Shown: piece by piece, positions 50,581 through 59,084 of the stretch
How the letters are laid out: every line of letters begins with the position of its first letter
Position numbering within the stretch: position 1 is the first letter of the stretch
Assembly (NCBI RefSeq): GCF_010667655.1
Contig: NZ_WHZU01000009.1
Span: 24,428-88,427, forward strand
Length of the DNA stretch: 64,000 nucleotides
From: Bifidobacterium saimiriisciurei
GTDB taxonomy: Bacteria; Actinomycetota; Actinomycetes; Actinomycetales; Bifidobacteriaceae
Reading direction: 5' to 3'
Made by a program: the position numbers and the translations under genes
Notes under the pieces: model-generated
Databases searched by the model: none
What the model was told of the DNA's origin: nothing
The model's input: only the letters and a program-made list of their open reading frames with translations

Positions 50581-52056
50581 GTGGCTGAATCGAAACTTGA
50601 TGCGGTGGTGTCCCTGGCGAAGCGTCGCGGATTCGTGTTCCCCGCGGGCGAGATCTATGGCGGTACGCGTTCCGCTTGGGATTACGGCCCGCTCGGCGTC
50701 GCGCTGAAGGACAACATCAAGCGCGAGTGGTGGCGCTCCATGGTCGTCACGCGAGGCGACGTCGTGGGCGTCGACACCTCCATCATCCTGCCCTCCGAGG
50801 TGTGGGTCGCCTCAGGCCACGTCTCCGTGTTCAACGACCCGCTCGTCGAGTGCCTCAGCTGCCACAAGCGCAACCGCGCCGACAAGCTCGAGGAGAGCTA
50901 TGCGGAGAAGCACGGCGACAAGCTGCCGGAGAACGGCATGGCCGACATCGTCTGCCCCAACTGCGGCACCCGCGGCAAGTGGACCGAGCCGCGAGACTTC
51001 AACATGATGCTGCGCACCCACCTCGGCCCGGTCGAGGACGAGAACAGCCTGCACTACCTGCGTCCCGAGACCGCGCAGGGCATCTTCGTCGACTTCAAGA
51101 ACGTGATGACCTCCTCGCGCTCCAAGCCGCCGTTCGGCATCGCGAACATCGGCAAGAGCTTCCGCAACGAGATCACGCCCGGCAACTTCATCTTCCGCAC
51201 CCGCGAGTTCGAGCAGATGGAGATGGAGTTCTTCGTCGAGCCCGGCACCGACGAGGACTGGCACCAGTACTGGATCGACGCCCGCACCCAGTGGTATCTG
51301 GACCTCGGCGTCAAGCCGGAGAACCTGCGCCACTACGAGCATCCGAAGGAGAAGCTCGCCCACTACTCCAAGCGCACCGTCGACATCGAGTACAAGTTCG
51401 GCTTCCAGGGCTCCGACTGGGGAGAGCTCGAGGGCGTGGCCAACCGCACCGACTTCGACCTGTCCGCTCATGCCAAGCATTCGGGCGAGGACCTGAGCTA
51501 CTTCAACCAGGCCACCGGCGAGAAGTACGTGCCGTACGTCATCGAGCCGGCCGCCGGCCTGACCCGCTCCCTCATGTGCTTCCTCGTCGACGCCTACGAT
51601 GTGGACGAGGCCCCGAACACCAAGGGCGGCGTCGACAAGCGCACCGTGCTGCGCCTCGACCCGCGTCTGGCCCCGGTCAAGGCTGCGGTGCTGCCGCTGA
51701 GCAAGAAGCCGGCGCTGCAGGAGGTCGCGCAGAACCTCGCCGCCGACCTGCGTCAGAACGAGTGGATGATCGACTACGACGAGTCCGGCGCCATCGGCCG
51801 CCGCTACCGCCGCCAGGACGAGATCGGCACCCCGCTGTGCATCACCGTCGACTTCGATACGCTCGACGACCAGGCCGTGACCATCCGCGAACGCGACACC
51901 ATGAAGCAGGAGCGAGTGGCCCTCGACAAGGTGGCCGACTACGTGGCCGACCGCATCGGCGAGAAGCGCGTGCGCGTGCCGCAGAAGCCGGTGTCGATGG
52001 GCGGCGACCCGTGGCCGGAATCCGTGAAGATCAACGAGGCCGGCGGCCTGTACTGA
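50581..52056 (+). CDS. glyS: Glycyl-tRNA synthetase (dimeric type)
   Basis: This 491-aa class II alpha2-type GlyRS charges tRNA-Gly. It starts [31 protein letters not shown] (the motif 1 region). It has a C-x-x-C pair site near 95-130 (C-L-S-C-H and C-P-N-C), motif 2 F-R-N-E-I-T-P, motif 3 G-L-T-R-S and a C-terminal anticodon-binding domain. The GTG start at 50581 follows AAGGTGG. It is divergent from thiM. Confidence 0.96.
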   Translation: MAESKLDAVVSLAKRRGFVFPAGEIYGGTRSAWDYGPLGVALKDNIKREWWRSMVVTRGDVVGVDTSIILPSEVWVASGHVSVFNDPLVECLSCHKRNRADKLEESYAEKHGDKLPENGMADIVCPNCGTRGKWTEPRDFNMMLRTHLGPVEDENSLHYLRPETAQGIFVDFKNVMTSSRSKPPFGIANIGKSFRNEITPGNFIFRTREFEQMEMEFFVEPGTDEDWHQYWIDARTQWYLDLGVKPENLRHYEHPKEKLAHYSKRTVDIEYKFGFQGSDWGELEGVANRTDFDLSAHAKHSGEDLSYFNQATGEKYVPYVIEPAAGLTRSLMCFLVDAYDVDEAPNTKGGVDKRTVLRLDPRLAPVKAAVLPLSKKPALQEVAQNLAADLRQNEWMIDYDESGAIGRRYRRQDEIGTPLCITVDFDTLDDQAVTIRERDTMKQERVALDKVADYVADRIGEKRVRVPQKPVSMGGDPWPESVKINEAGGLY

Positions 52057-52075
52057 GTCTGAGACCAATCGACGG

Positions 52076-52117
52076 ATCGGGTCCCTCGGCCGCAGGAAAT
52101 GCGACGGGGGACCCGAT
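52076..52117 (+). terminator. Possible terminator after glyS
   Basis: ATCGGGTCCC (52076-52085) and GGGACCCGAT (52108-52117) form a perfect 10-bp stem with a 22-nt loop. No T-run follows, so read-through into dus is possible. Confidence 0.55.
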
Positions 52118-52195
52118 TGCGCTGTATCGGCACCCGGTCCCGAACGGTCGGGGCCTCGCAAGACATTCGCCAAGCATCTACCTCATGTAAGGATT

Positions 52196-53356
52196 ATGGA
52201 CGAGAACATCTCCCTTCCCCCGGTCGACCTCGGGCCGATCCGGGTCAAGACCCCGGTCGTGCTGTCCCCGATGGCGGGCGTGACCAACTGGCCGTTCCGC
52301 GTGCTGTGCGAGGAATACGGCCCCGAAGGGCTGTACGTCGCCGAGATGATCACGGCGCGCGCCCTGGTCGCCCGCAATCCCAAGGCATTGCGCCTGTGCC
52401 GGTTCGCTCCCACCGAATCGCCGAGGTCCCTGCAGCTGTATGGCGTGAGCCCCGGCATCACGGAGCTGGCGGCGAAGATCGTCGTGGATGAGCATATGGC
52501 CGACCATGTCGACCTGAACTTCGGCTGTCCCGTGCCCAAGGTCACGCGGCGCGGCGGCGGATCCGCCCTGCCGTGGAAGACGGGGCTGTTCCGCGAGATC
52601 CTGCGACGCGTGGTCGCCGTGTGCGAGCCTGCGGGGATACCCGTCACCGCGAAGATCCGGGTCGGCATCGACCATGAGCACGAGACATTCCTCGAGGCCG
52701 GCCATATCGCCCAGGAGGAGGGCTGCGCGGCGGTGACGCTGCACGCGCGGACGACCGCCGAATACTATGGCGGGCATTCCGACTGGAGCCGCATCGCCGA
52801 ACTCGTCGAGAGTCTCGACATCCCCGTGTTCGGCAACGGCGACATCTGGAGCGCCGAGGACGCCATGGCCATGGTGCGCGAGACCGGCTGCGCGGGCGTG
52901 GCCATCGGTCGCGGGTGCCAGGGCCGTCCGTGGCTGTTCGGCGACATCAGGAACGCCTTCGCCGGTTCCGACGAGCGCATCGACCCCACATTGGGCGAGG
53001 TCGGCGGCATCATCCTGCGCCACGCGGAGCTGCTCACCGAGTTCTACGACGGCGACGAGATGATGGCCGCGCATGACCTGCGCAAGCATGTGGCGTGGTA
53101 CCTCAAGGGCTTCCCGGTGGGCGGGGGCACCCGTCGGGCGTTCATGGAATGTGAAGACTTGGCGGATATTCGTCGTCAGGTTGCTATGCTGGATGCGGAT
53201 ATTCCCTATCCGAAGGCCGTCGAGAACAAGCCAAGAGGTCGTGTGCGCTATGCGAGGAAGGTCCACCTGCCCTACGGGTGGCTGGATTCGCAGGAGCTGA
53301 CCGAGGAGCAGCGGCGCACGGTGATCAGCGCCGACCCGCTTGATGCCTCGTACTGA
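52196..53356 (+). CDS. dus: tRNA-dihydrouridine synthase
   Basis: Dus reduces uridines in the tRNA D-loop with FMN and NADPH. The 386-aa protein has the N-terminal V-L-S-P-M-A-G-V-T-N-W-P-F-R (FMN site), catalytic Cys in N-F-G-C-P-V-P-K-V, and H-A-R-T near 183-186, then G-N-G-D-I and the A-I-G-R-G-C-Q-G-R-P-W phosphate loop. The ATG at 52196 follows TAAGGATT. It lies about 90 bp before ftsZ. Confidence 0.94.
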   Translation: MDENISLPPVDLGPIRVKTPVVLSPMAGVTNWPFRVLCEEYGPEGLYVAEMITARALVARNPKALRLCRFAPTESPRSLQLYGVSPGITELAAKIVVDEHMADHVDLNFGCPVPKVTRRGGGSALPWKTGLFREILRRVVAVCEPAGIPVTAKIRVGIDHEHETFLEAGHIAQEEGCAAVTLHARTTAEYYGGHSDWSRIAELVESLDIPVFGNGDIWSAEDAMAMVRETGCAGVAIGRGCQGRPWLFGDIRNAFAGSDERIDPTLGEVGGIILRHAELLTEFYDGDEMMAAHDLRKHVAWYLKGFPVGGGTRRAFMECEDLADIRRQVAMLDADIPYPKAVENKPRGRVRYARKVHLPYGWLDSQELTEEQRRTVISADPLDASY

Positions 53357-53447
53357 TTGAAAAACCCATACACGCTATAGAATATTCACGATTGAACGGT
53401 AATACTGCGATAAAGTTAGGCATAACCGTGAGTGACAGGAGCATACA

Positions 53448-54707
53448 GTGAGCGACATTGCCCAGGCTGAGAACTTCAGCGATAAGACCCTCATCAAGGT
53501 CGTCGGTGTGGGCGGAGCCGGCGGTAACGCGGTGAACCGCATGATCGCCGAGGGACTACAGAACGTTGAATTCGTTGCCGTCAACACCGATGCCAAGGAT
53601 TTGCTGCGCTCGGATGCCGATGTCAAGATCTCCCTTTCCGACGCCTCGAACCGCGGTCTGGGCGCCGGCGCCGACCCGGAGAAGGGCGCCAAGGCGGCCC
53701 AGGACCACCAGTCCGACATCGAGGAGGCCCTCAAGGGCGCCGATATGGTGTTCGTCACCTGCGGCGAGGGCGGCGGCACCGGAACCGGCGCCAGCCCGCT
53801 GGTCGCCCGTTGCGCCCGCCAGCTCGGCGCACTCACCATCGCCGTGGTCACCCGTCCGTTCAGCTTCGAGGGTCCGCGTCGCTCCGCCTCCGCGGACTCC
53901 GGCATCGAGAACCTGAGCAAGGAAGTCGACGCGCTCATCGTCATTCCGAACGACAGGCTGCTCGATCTGTCCGATCGCTCCGTCAGCGTCATAGACGCCT
54001 TCAAGACCGCCGATTCGGCCCTGCTGGCCGGCGTTCAGGGCATCACCGACCTGATCACGATGAACTCCTACATCCACGTGGACTTCGCCGACGTCACCGC
54101 CATCCTCAAGGACGCGGGCACGGCGCTGTTCGGCATCGGCTCCGCCCGCGGGGAGGACCGCGCCAGCCAGGCCGCCGAGATCGCCATCAGCTCCCCGCTG
54201 CTCGAATCGAGCATCGAGGGCGCCCACGGCGCGCTGCTCAACATCGCCGGTCCGACCGACCTCACGATGCAGGAGGCCAGCGAGGCCGCCGAACTGGTCC
54301 GCGAGGCCATCCACCCCGAGGCGCAGATCATCTGGGGTCTGGCGCTCGACGACTCCTACGGCGACGAGGTGCGCGTCACCGTCATCGCGGCCGGCTTCGA
54401 TTCCAAGAAGAACACGGTCAACTCGTACCGTCCGGCCGATCGCTCCGACGTGAGCGTGCCGCAGATTCCCGAGCTGCGCCTCGATGCCATGAACGCCAAG
54501 TCGCAGCAGCCGAAGCAGCAGGCCGCCCCGGCTCAGGAGGAACCGGCGGCCCCTGCTCCCGCCCCGGCCCCCGTGGCTCCGGCACAGCCGGCCGCCCCGG
54601 CCCGTCCGTCCTATGACGACACGAGCGAGCAGCATGTCGTCGCGCCGCACACTACGATGCCGGATTCCGATCCCGGCGATCTGGACATCCCCGATTTCCT
54701 GCGCTGA
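53448..54707 (+). CDS. ftsZ: Cell division GTPase FtsZ
   Basis: FtsZ is the tubulin-like GTPase that forms the division ring. The 419-aa protein has G-V-G-G-A-G-G-N-A-V near 22-31 and the tubulin signature G-G-G-T-G-T-G near 109-115, then the T7 synergy-loop region (about 200-215). The linker is Pro/Ala/Gln-rich (about 345-400). The C-terminal peptide D-L-D-I-P-D-F-L binds partners such as SepF. GTG start at 53448. Confidence 0.97.
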   Translation: MSDIAQAENFSDKTLIKVVGVGGAGGNAVNRMIAEGLQNVEFVAVNTDAKDLLRSDADVKISLSDASNRGLGAGADPEKGAKAAQDHQSDIEEALKGADMVFVTCGEGGGTGTGASPLVARCARQLGALTIAVVTRPFSFEGPRRSASADSGIENLSKEVDALIVIPNDRLLDLSDRSVSVIDAFKTADSALLAGVQGITDLITMNSYIHVDFADVTAILKDAGTALFGIGSARGEDRASQAAEIAISSPLLESSIEGAHGALLNIAGPTDLTMQEASEAAELVREAIHPEAQIIWGLALDDSYGDEVRVTVIAAGFDSKKNTVNSYRPADRSDVSVPQIPELRLDAMNAKSQQPKQQAAPAQEEPAAPAPAPAPVAPAQPAAPARPSYDDTSEQHVVAPHTTMPDSDPGDLDIPDFLR

Positions 54708-54731
54708 TAATACTGGTACTGGAGGGCAGCT

Positions 54732-55211
54732 ATGGCCGGTTTCATGAAGAAGACAATGTCGTATCTCGGTATGGCCGATGTCGTCGACGAGGATGACGAC
54801 ATCGTGCAGGACGACCCGTACACCGAGGATTCGTCGTCGTTTGATTCCGACCGTACCGTCACCCCTGCGGCGGCGCCGGCCTCCACGCCGGTCGCCTCCG
54901 CGCCCAGGTCGCATGCCACGCCGTTCAAGGGACAGCTGAACCGGATCACCACGATTCACCCGAAGTCATATGAGGAGGCCCAGCTGGTCGGTCGCGCCAT
55001 CCGCGACGGCGTGCCCGTGGTCCTGAATCTCACCGGCGTCGAGGAGAGCATCGCCTATCGCATCGTCGATTTCTCCGCCGGGGTCGTGTTCGGCGTACGC
55101 GGATCGATCGAACGCGTCACCCCGCGTGTGTTCCTGCTCAGCCCGGCGCAGGTCAACATCAAGGTGGAGGAGACCTCGGCCGACAAGAACGCCGATATCT
55201 TCGGCGCGTGA
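54732..55211 (+). CDS. sepF: Cell division protein SepF
   Basis: SepF is the membrane anchor and bundler of FtsZ in organisms without FtsA. The 159-aa protein has an N-terminal membrane-binding helix (M-A-G-F-M-K-K-T-M-S-Y-L-G), an acidic/Pro-Ala linker (about 20-65) and the SepF fold from about 75 (H-P-K-S-Y-E-E-A, then V-V-L-N-L-T, then F-S-A-G-V-V-F-G). It lies 24 bp after ftsZ. The YlmE-type PLP gene often found between them is absent. Confidence 0.95.
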   Translation: MAGFMKKTMSYLGMADVVDEDDDIVQDDPYTEDSSSFDSDRTVTPAAAPASTPVASAPRSHATPFKGQLNRITTIHPKSYEEAQLVGRAIRDGVPVVLNLTGVEESIAYRIVDFSAGVVFGVRGSIERVTPRVFLLSPAQVNIKVEETSADKNADIFGA

Positions 55212-55257
55212 TTCCACGCGTGGCGAACGGCGTCCCCTACGCTGATACTGTTGCGGT

Positions 55258-55542
55258 ATGACTCTGATCTATCTGTTGCGACTCGTTCTCGACTGGCTCA
55301 TCAACGCCTATATCTTCGTGCTGTTCGTGCGTATGATCCTCGACTGGGCCAATGTGCTGGCCCCGCGATGGCGTCCGCGCGGCGTACTGCTGTCGGTCAT
55401 CGACGTCATATACGGTTTGACGGAGCCGCCGCTGCGCTGGCTGCGGAGGTACATCCGTCCCGTCCCGCTCGGTGCGGTCTATCTTGACGTGAGTTTCATC
55501 GTGCTGTATTTTGCATTGGTGATACTCCAGATACTGATCTGA
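55258..55542 (+). CDS. YggT family membrane protein
   Basis: This 94-aa protein has two hydrophobic spans (about 3-22 and 70-92) and a central R-M-I-L-D-W, a typical YggT pattern. YggT proteins are routinely found between sepF and divIVA and are linked to division or osmotic stress by context. The start at 55258 has only a weak upstream site. Probably co-transcribed with sepF. Confidence 0.9.
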   Translation: MTLIYLLRLVLDWLINAYIFVLFVRMILDWANVLAPRWRPRGVLLSVIDVIYGLTEPPLRWLRRYIRPVPLGAVYLDVSFIVLYFALVILQILI

Positions 55543-55603
55543 TGCGACGGGGGCACACCCGTTCCAAAACGCGAGAATGCGCGTAGAAAATGCCGTGCAG
55601 TCT

Positions 55604-55621
55604 TAGGCTGCGTGCTAGCAT
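55604..55621 (+). promoter_or_regulatory. Possible divIVA promoter element
   Basis: TAGGCT (55604-55609) and the following GCGTGCTAGCAT resemble the TAGACT-GCGTTCTAG arrangement before proC (14 of 16 positions around the core). It lies 65-80 bp before the divIVA start. No convincing -35 is seen. Confidence 0.3.
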
Positions 55622-55683
55622 GAGTTTGAGTACGTAATTTCATAAGCTCGTTTGTTGAGCTGAGAGTGAGGTTGGGATCTGCA

Positions 55684-56979
55684 ATGGCCCTGTTGACACC
55701 GAATGATATTCGTAACCATATTTTCCAGACGGTTCGTTTCAAGGAAGGCTACGACATCGACGAGGTCGATGACTTCCTCGATGAGGTCACCGAGACGGTA
55801 GAGGCCCTTGGCAGCCAGGCAGCGCAGTCGGGTTCCACCCAGTCTCTCGGTCCGGATGTGGCCGCGCTGAACGACAAGATCTCGCAGCTGACCAATGAGA
55901 ACAACTCGCTGCGCAACGAGCTCGCCCAGGCCAAGTCCAGCACCAAGGAGCCGGCTCAGGGCGCCGACGCCGAGCAGGTGCAGGCGCTGGTGAACCAGAA
56001 CGCCCAGCTCAAGTCCCAGGTGGACCAGCTCAACGCCCAGATCGACCAGCTCACCGCCCAGAGCGCCAAGAGCGACGGTGCCGCCGCCCAGCTCGATGCC
56101 GAGCGCCGACGCTCCGCCGAGCTGAACAACCAGCTCAACGCGGCCAAGCAGCAGATTGCCAACCTGCAGCACTCCCAGAACAGCTCCAACGGCCAGGCCG
56201 CCCAGGCGAACACGCAGATCGCCAACCTGACCCGCGAGCTCGAAGCCTCCAAGGCCCGTGAGGAGCAGCTGCGCGAGCAGCTCTCCAAGGTCGAGCCGCC
56301 CACCGAAACCGGCAGCCTGCGTAAGATCGCCGGCGCGGGCGACGGCGCCAGCACCGAACCCGAGCGCGCCACCGCGATGCTCGCCCTCGCCATGCAGCTG
56401 CACGACCAGTACGTGAACAAGGGCAAGGCCCAGCGCGACCAGCTCATCTCCGACGGTCAGGCCAAGCACGAGGATGTCATCCAGAAGGCCGACGCCTACA
56501 GCAAGCGCATCCATCAGGACGCCGACAACTACTCGCAGCGAGTCCACTCCGAGGCCGACGCCTACAGCAAGAAGACCCGCACCGAGGCCGACAACTACTC
56601 GGTGAAGACCCGCAGCCAGGCCGACCAGTACTCCAAGAAGACCCACGAGGAATCCGAGGAGTACAGCAAGCAGACCCGCACGGACGCCGACAGCTACGCT
56701 TCCCAGACCCGTCGCAACGCCGAGGAGAACGCGAAGAAGACCCGCGACGTGGCCGATCAGTACGATCGCCGCACGCGCGACGCCGCCGACAACTACGCGC
56801 AAGAGGTCAAGGACAAGCTCTACGCCGACTCCAAGGTCATCGAGGGCAACATCGAGGGCCTCAAGCAGTTCGAGGCCGAGTACCGCAGCCGCCTGACCGA
56901 GTTCCTCGGCCAGCTGACCAACCAGATCTCGGACACGAACAACTATCAGTCCATGGAAACCAGCGGCCTGAAGCACTGA
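55684..56979 (+). CDS. divIVA: DivIVA (Wag31-like) polar growth/division protein
   Basis: DivIVA recognizes curved membrane at poles and septa and organizes wall growth. The 431-aa protein has the N-terminal lipid-binding domain (M-A-L-L-T-P-N-D-I-R-N-H-I-F, then G-Y-D-I-D-E-V-D-D-F-L-D). Long Gln/Asn/Leu-rich coiled coils (about 60-215) follow. Residues about 269-378 contain a ten-copy 11-residue repeat, and a C-terminal helix ends the protein. The start at 55684 is 18 codons after no good alternative; an in-frame ATG at 55666 lacks a site. lspA follows after 16 bp. Confidence 0.94.
   Translation: MALLTPNDIRNHIFQTVRFKEGYDIDEVDDFLDEVTETVEALGSQAAQSGSTQSLGPDVAALNDKISQLTNENNSLRNELAQAKSSTKEPAQGADAEQVQALVNQNAQLKSQVDQLNAQIDQLTAQSAKSDGAAAQLDAERRRSAELNNQLNAAKQQIANLQHSQNSSNGQAAQANTQIANLTRELEASKAREEQLREQLSKVEPPTETGSLRKIAGAGDGASTEPERATAMLALAMQLHDQYVNKGKAQRDQLISDGQAKHEDVIQKADAYSKRIHQDADNYSQRVHSEADAYSKKTRTEADNYSVKTRSQADQYSKKTHEESEEYSKQTRTDADSYASQTRRNAEENAKKTRDVADQYDRRTRDAADNYAQEVKDKLYADSKVIEGNIEGLKQFEAEYRSRLTEFLGQLTNQISDTNNYQSMETSGLKH
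56488..56817 (+). repeat. Ten 33-bp tandem repeats encoding 11-residue units in divIVA
   Basis: Ten in-frame 11-residue units run without gaps, with consensus A-D-x-Y-S-x-x-T-R-x-[DE]. The last units drift (A-E-E-N-A..., A-D-Q-Y-D...). An 11-residue period is typical of right-handed coiled coils. Confidence 0.85.
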
Positions 56980-56995
56980 CGGCCGATCATCAGGT

Positions 56996-57550
56996 ATGAC
57001 TGAACTATTCTCCGCAAGACGGTCACGTGGTTTCTGCGTGACCGTCTTCGCATGCGTCGCCGCAGTGGCGCTCGGCCTCGACCGTCTGACCAAAGTCATG
57101 GCGCTCGGGCATCTGGGCACCGATTCCTCCGTCACCGTGGTGCCCCATCTGCTGTCGCTGCGCCTGCTGCACAACCCCGGCGCGTCGCTCGGCATGGGAT
57201 CGTCGACCACATGGGCGATATCCCTGCTGGCCGTCGTCATGTCTGCGGCCATGCTTGTGGCCGGGCTCATCACCGACTCGCCATGGTGGTCGACATGCCT
57301 CGGTCTGGCATTCGGCGGAGCGGTCGGCAACCTCATCGACCGCATCATCTATGCCTCCGGCATGCTCAACGGCAGCGTCGTGGATTTCCTCGACTACGGC
57401 TGGTCGGTGGGCAACGTCGCCGACATCTGGCTGATGGTCGCGGGAATCGGACTGGTGGCACTCGTCTTCCTGTCGATTCCGCTGCGTGACCCACGGAGGA
57501 AGGAAGACGGTTCGGCCCCCGCCACGACACACGCCACGGAGGTTCGCTGA
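56996..57550 (+). CDS. lspA: Prolipoprotein signal peptidase II
   Basis: LspA cleaves signal peptides of lipid-modified prolipoproteins in the membrane. The 184-aa protein has about four spans, the H-N-P-G-A-S motif (about 57-62), and the catalytic Asp pair in N-L-I-D-R-I and N-V-A-D-I-W. Its stop overlaps the rluD start by one base. Confidence 0.95.
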   Translation: MTELFSARRSRGFCVTVFACVAAVALGLDRLTKVMALGHLGTDSSVTVVPHLLSLRLLHNPGASLGMGSSTTWAISLLAVVMSAAMLVAGLITDSPWWSTCLGLAFGGAVGNLIDRIIYASGMLNGSVVDFLDYGWSVGNVADIWLMVAGIGLVALVFLSIPLRDPRRKEDGSAPATTHATEVR

Positions 57551-58482
57551 TGTCCACGATCGTTCCCGCACCGGATGCGCTCATCGGCCGCCGCTTCGAC
57601 GTGGCCGTCGCCAAGATGACCGGCGAGTCACGGTCCAAGGCCAGCGAACTCATCACATCCGGCCAGGTGAGGCTGCTGCACCGCCCATGCGACCGTTCGA
57701 CCACGCTCGCGGCCGGTGACATGGTCGAGTTCGACATCGTCACCCCGCAGGCCAAGCCCGAGCCCATCGCTGACGACATGGCCATCGCCTATGAGGACGA
57801 CGACATCGTCGTGGTCGACAAGCCCGTGGGCGTTGCCGCCCATGCATCCGTCGGATGGACGGGACCGACCGTGCTCGGCAGCCTGCTGCACCGCGGCGTT
57901 CACATCACCGACTACGGCGCCCCCGGACGGCAGGGCATCGTCAGTCGTCTCGACGTCGGCACCAGCGGCCTCATGCTCGTATGCAAGTCCGAGCTCGCCT
58001 ACAAGGAGATGCGCCGACAGTTCTCCGAACATGAGGTGGTCAAGACCTACCATGCAGTGGCACAGGGCGACCTGCCGCAGGACAAGGCCACCATCGAGGC
58101 GCCGATCGGACGCGCCAAGGTGTCGGATTTCCGATTCACCGTCACACCCGGAGGCAAGCCGGCGGTCACCCATTGGGATGTTCTCGAGCGCTTCGGCGAG
58201 GCCACGCTCGCGAAGATCAATCTCGAGACGGGACGCACCCATCAGATCCGCGTGCACTTCTCGTCCATCGGCCACCCCCTCGTCGGCGACCACATGTACG
58301 GCGCCAATCCGAAGCTCGCCGCCGAACTCGGACTCGAGAGGCAATGGCTCCATGCCATGGAGCTCGACTTCAAACATCCCCGCACCAGGTTGTGGACGCA
58401 TGTCGCCTCGCATTACCCCGCCGATCTGCAGCACGCGCTCGACATACTGCGCGAACGTCATACGGACGACACGGCTCGCTGA
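57550..58482 (+). CDS. rluD: RluA/RluD family pseudouridine synthase
   Basis: This 310-aa enzyme has an N-terminal S4-like RNA-binding segment and the catalytic Asp in S-R-L-D-V-G-T-S-G-L. It then has the R-T-H-Q-I-R-V-H motif and the C-terminal P-L-V-G-D-x-x-Y-G region. The lspA-rluD order is classical; the 23S rRNA target is inferred. Symbol is by family and context. Confidence 0.93.
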   Translation: MSTIVPAPDALIGRRFDVAVAKMTGESRSKASELITSGQVRLLHRPCDRSTTLAAGDMVEFDIVTPQAKPEPIADDMAIAYEDDDIVVVDKPVGVAAHASVGWTGPTVLGSLLHRGVHITDYGAPGRQGIVSRLDVGTSGLMLVCKSELAYKEMRRQFSEHEVVKTYHAVAQGDLPQDKATIEAPIGRAKVSDFRFTVTPGGKPAVTHWDVLERFGEATLAKINLETGRTHQIRVHFSSIGHPLVGDHMYGANPKLAAELGLERQWLHAMELDFKHPRTRLWTHVASHYPADLQHALDILRERHTDDTAR

Positions 58483-58492
58483 ACGGCTCGCA

Positions 58493-58876
58493 TCAGCCGT
58501 TGGCGGCGCGCAGCCACAGCAGCGCCGCCAACGGCATCGCGGCGATTGCCATGGCGGCGACGGCCAGCCACAGGCCGCGGGCCCTCATTCCCGTGCGCGG
58601 GTTCGGTCGAAGGCATTCCACCAGCGACACGACACCCACGATGATCGCCGCGGCCGCGCAGCAGATACCGGCCAGCGCGGCTGCGATCGCGGCCAGCAGC
58701 ATCAATGCATCGGCGGGATCATACTCGCCGCGATTGAGATGCCAATACCCTCCCGCGGCCGCTCCCATGCACAGCACACAGGCCATGGCGAGGCCGAAGG
58801 CCGCCATGGCCGCCTTGGAGAACGGGCGAGGGCCCATTCCCTCGATATGACCGACCGCCGGATGCTGCTCGTTCAT
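58493..58876 (-). CDS. Small DUF4190-like membrane protein
   Basis: This 127-aa protein has three hydrophobic segments (about 20-43, 58-85, 103-122), an alanine-rich composition and a short N-terminal soluble part. It resembles DUF4190-type bacterial membrane proteins of unknown function. It is convergent with rluD, only 10 bp apart, and divergent from dnaE. Confidence 0.7.
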   Translation of the reverse strand: MNEQHPAVGHIEGMGPRPFSKAAMAAFGLAMACVLCMGAAAGGYWHLNRGEYDPADALMLLAAIAAALAGICCAAAAIIVGVVSLVECLRPNPRTGMRARGLWLAVAAMAIAAMPLAALLWLRAANG

Positions 58877-58965
58877 CGTCGTCGACTCCCTTCATACGGC
58901 CGTCATGCGGGCCATCGGTTCCATGGTCGGACGCTCGGGACGGGAAAATCAAGCTCCCGGGGGAA

Positions 58966-59031
58966 TGTGGACAAACGTGACCGTCCGTCCACATCGGCCG
59001 GCGGACCATGGCGCCGGTCCGTCGGCCGATG
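58966..59031 (+). promoter_or_regulatory. Strong leader hairpin upstream of dnaE
   Basis: A 16-bp stem with a single G-U position (58992-59007 with 59016-59031, 8-nt loop) lies 53 bp before the dnaE start. An overlapping alternative pair TGTGGAC/GTCCACA (58966-58972 with 58987-58993) shares its left edge. No T-run follows. It may be an attenuator-like or RNA-processing structure. Confidence 0.45.
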
Positions 59032-59084
59032 CCCCGTCCACCCGCCGCCATGCCTCCAGCAGGGCGTGAGGTATGGTGGAACGT

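Noticed and set aside
55684..56979. DivIVA repeats as a mobile or CRISPR-like array
   Set aside because: The 33-bp units are coding, in frame and without spacers.
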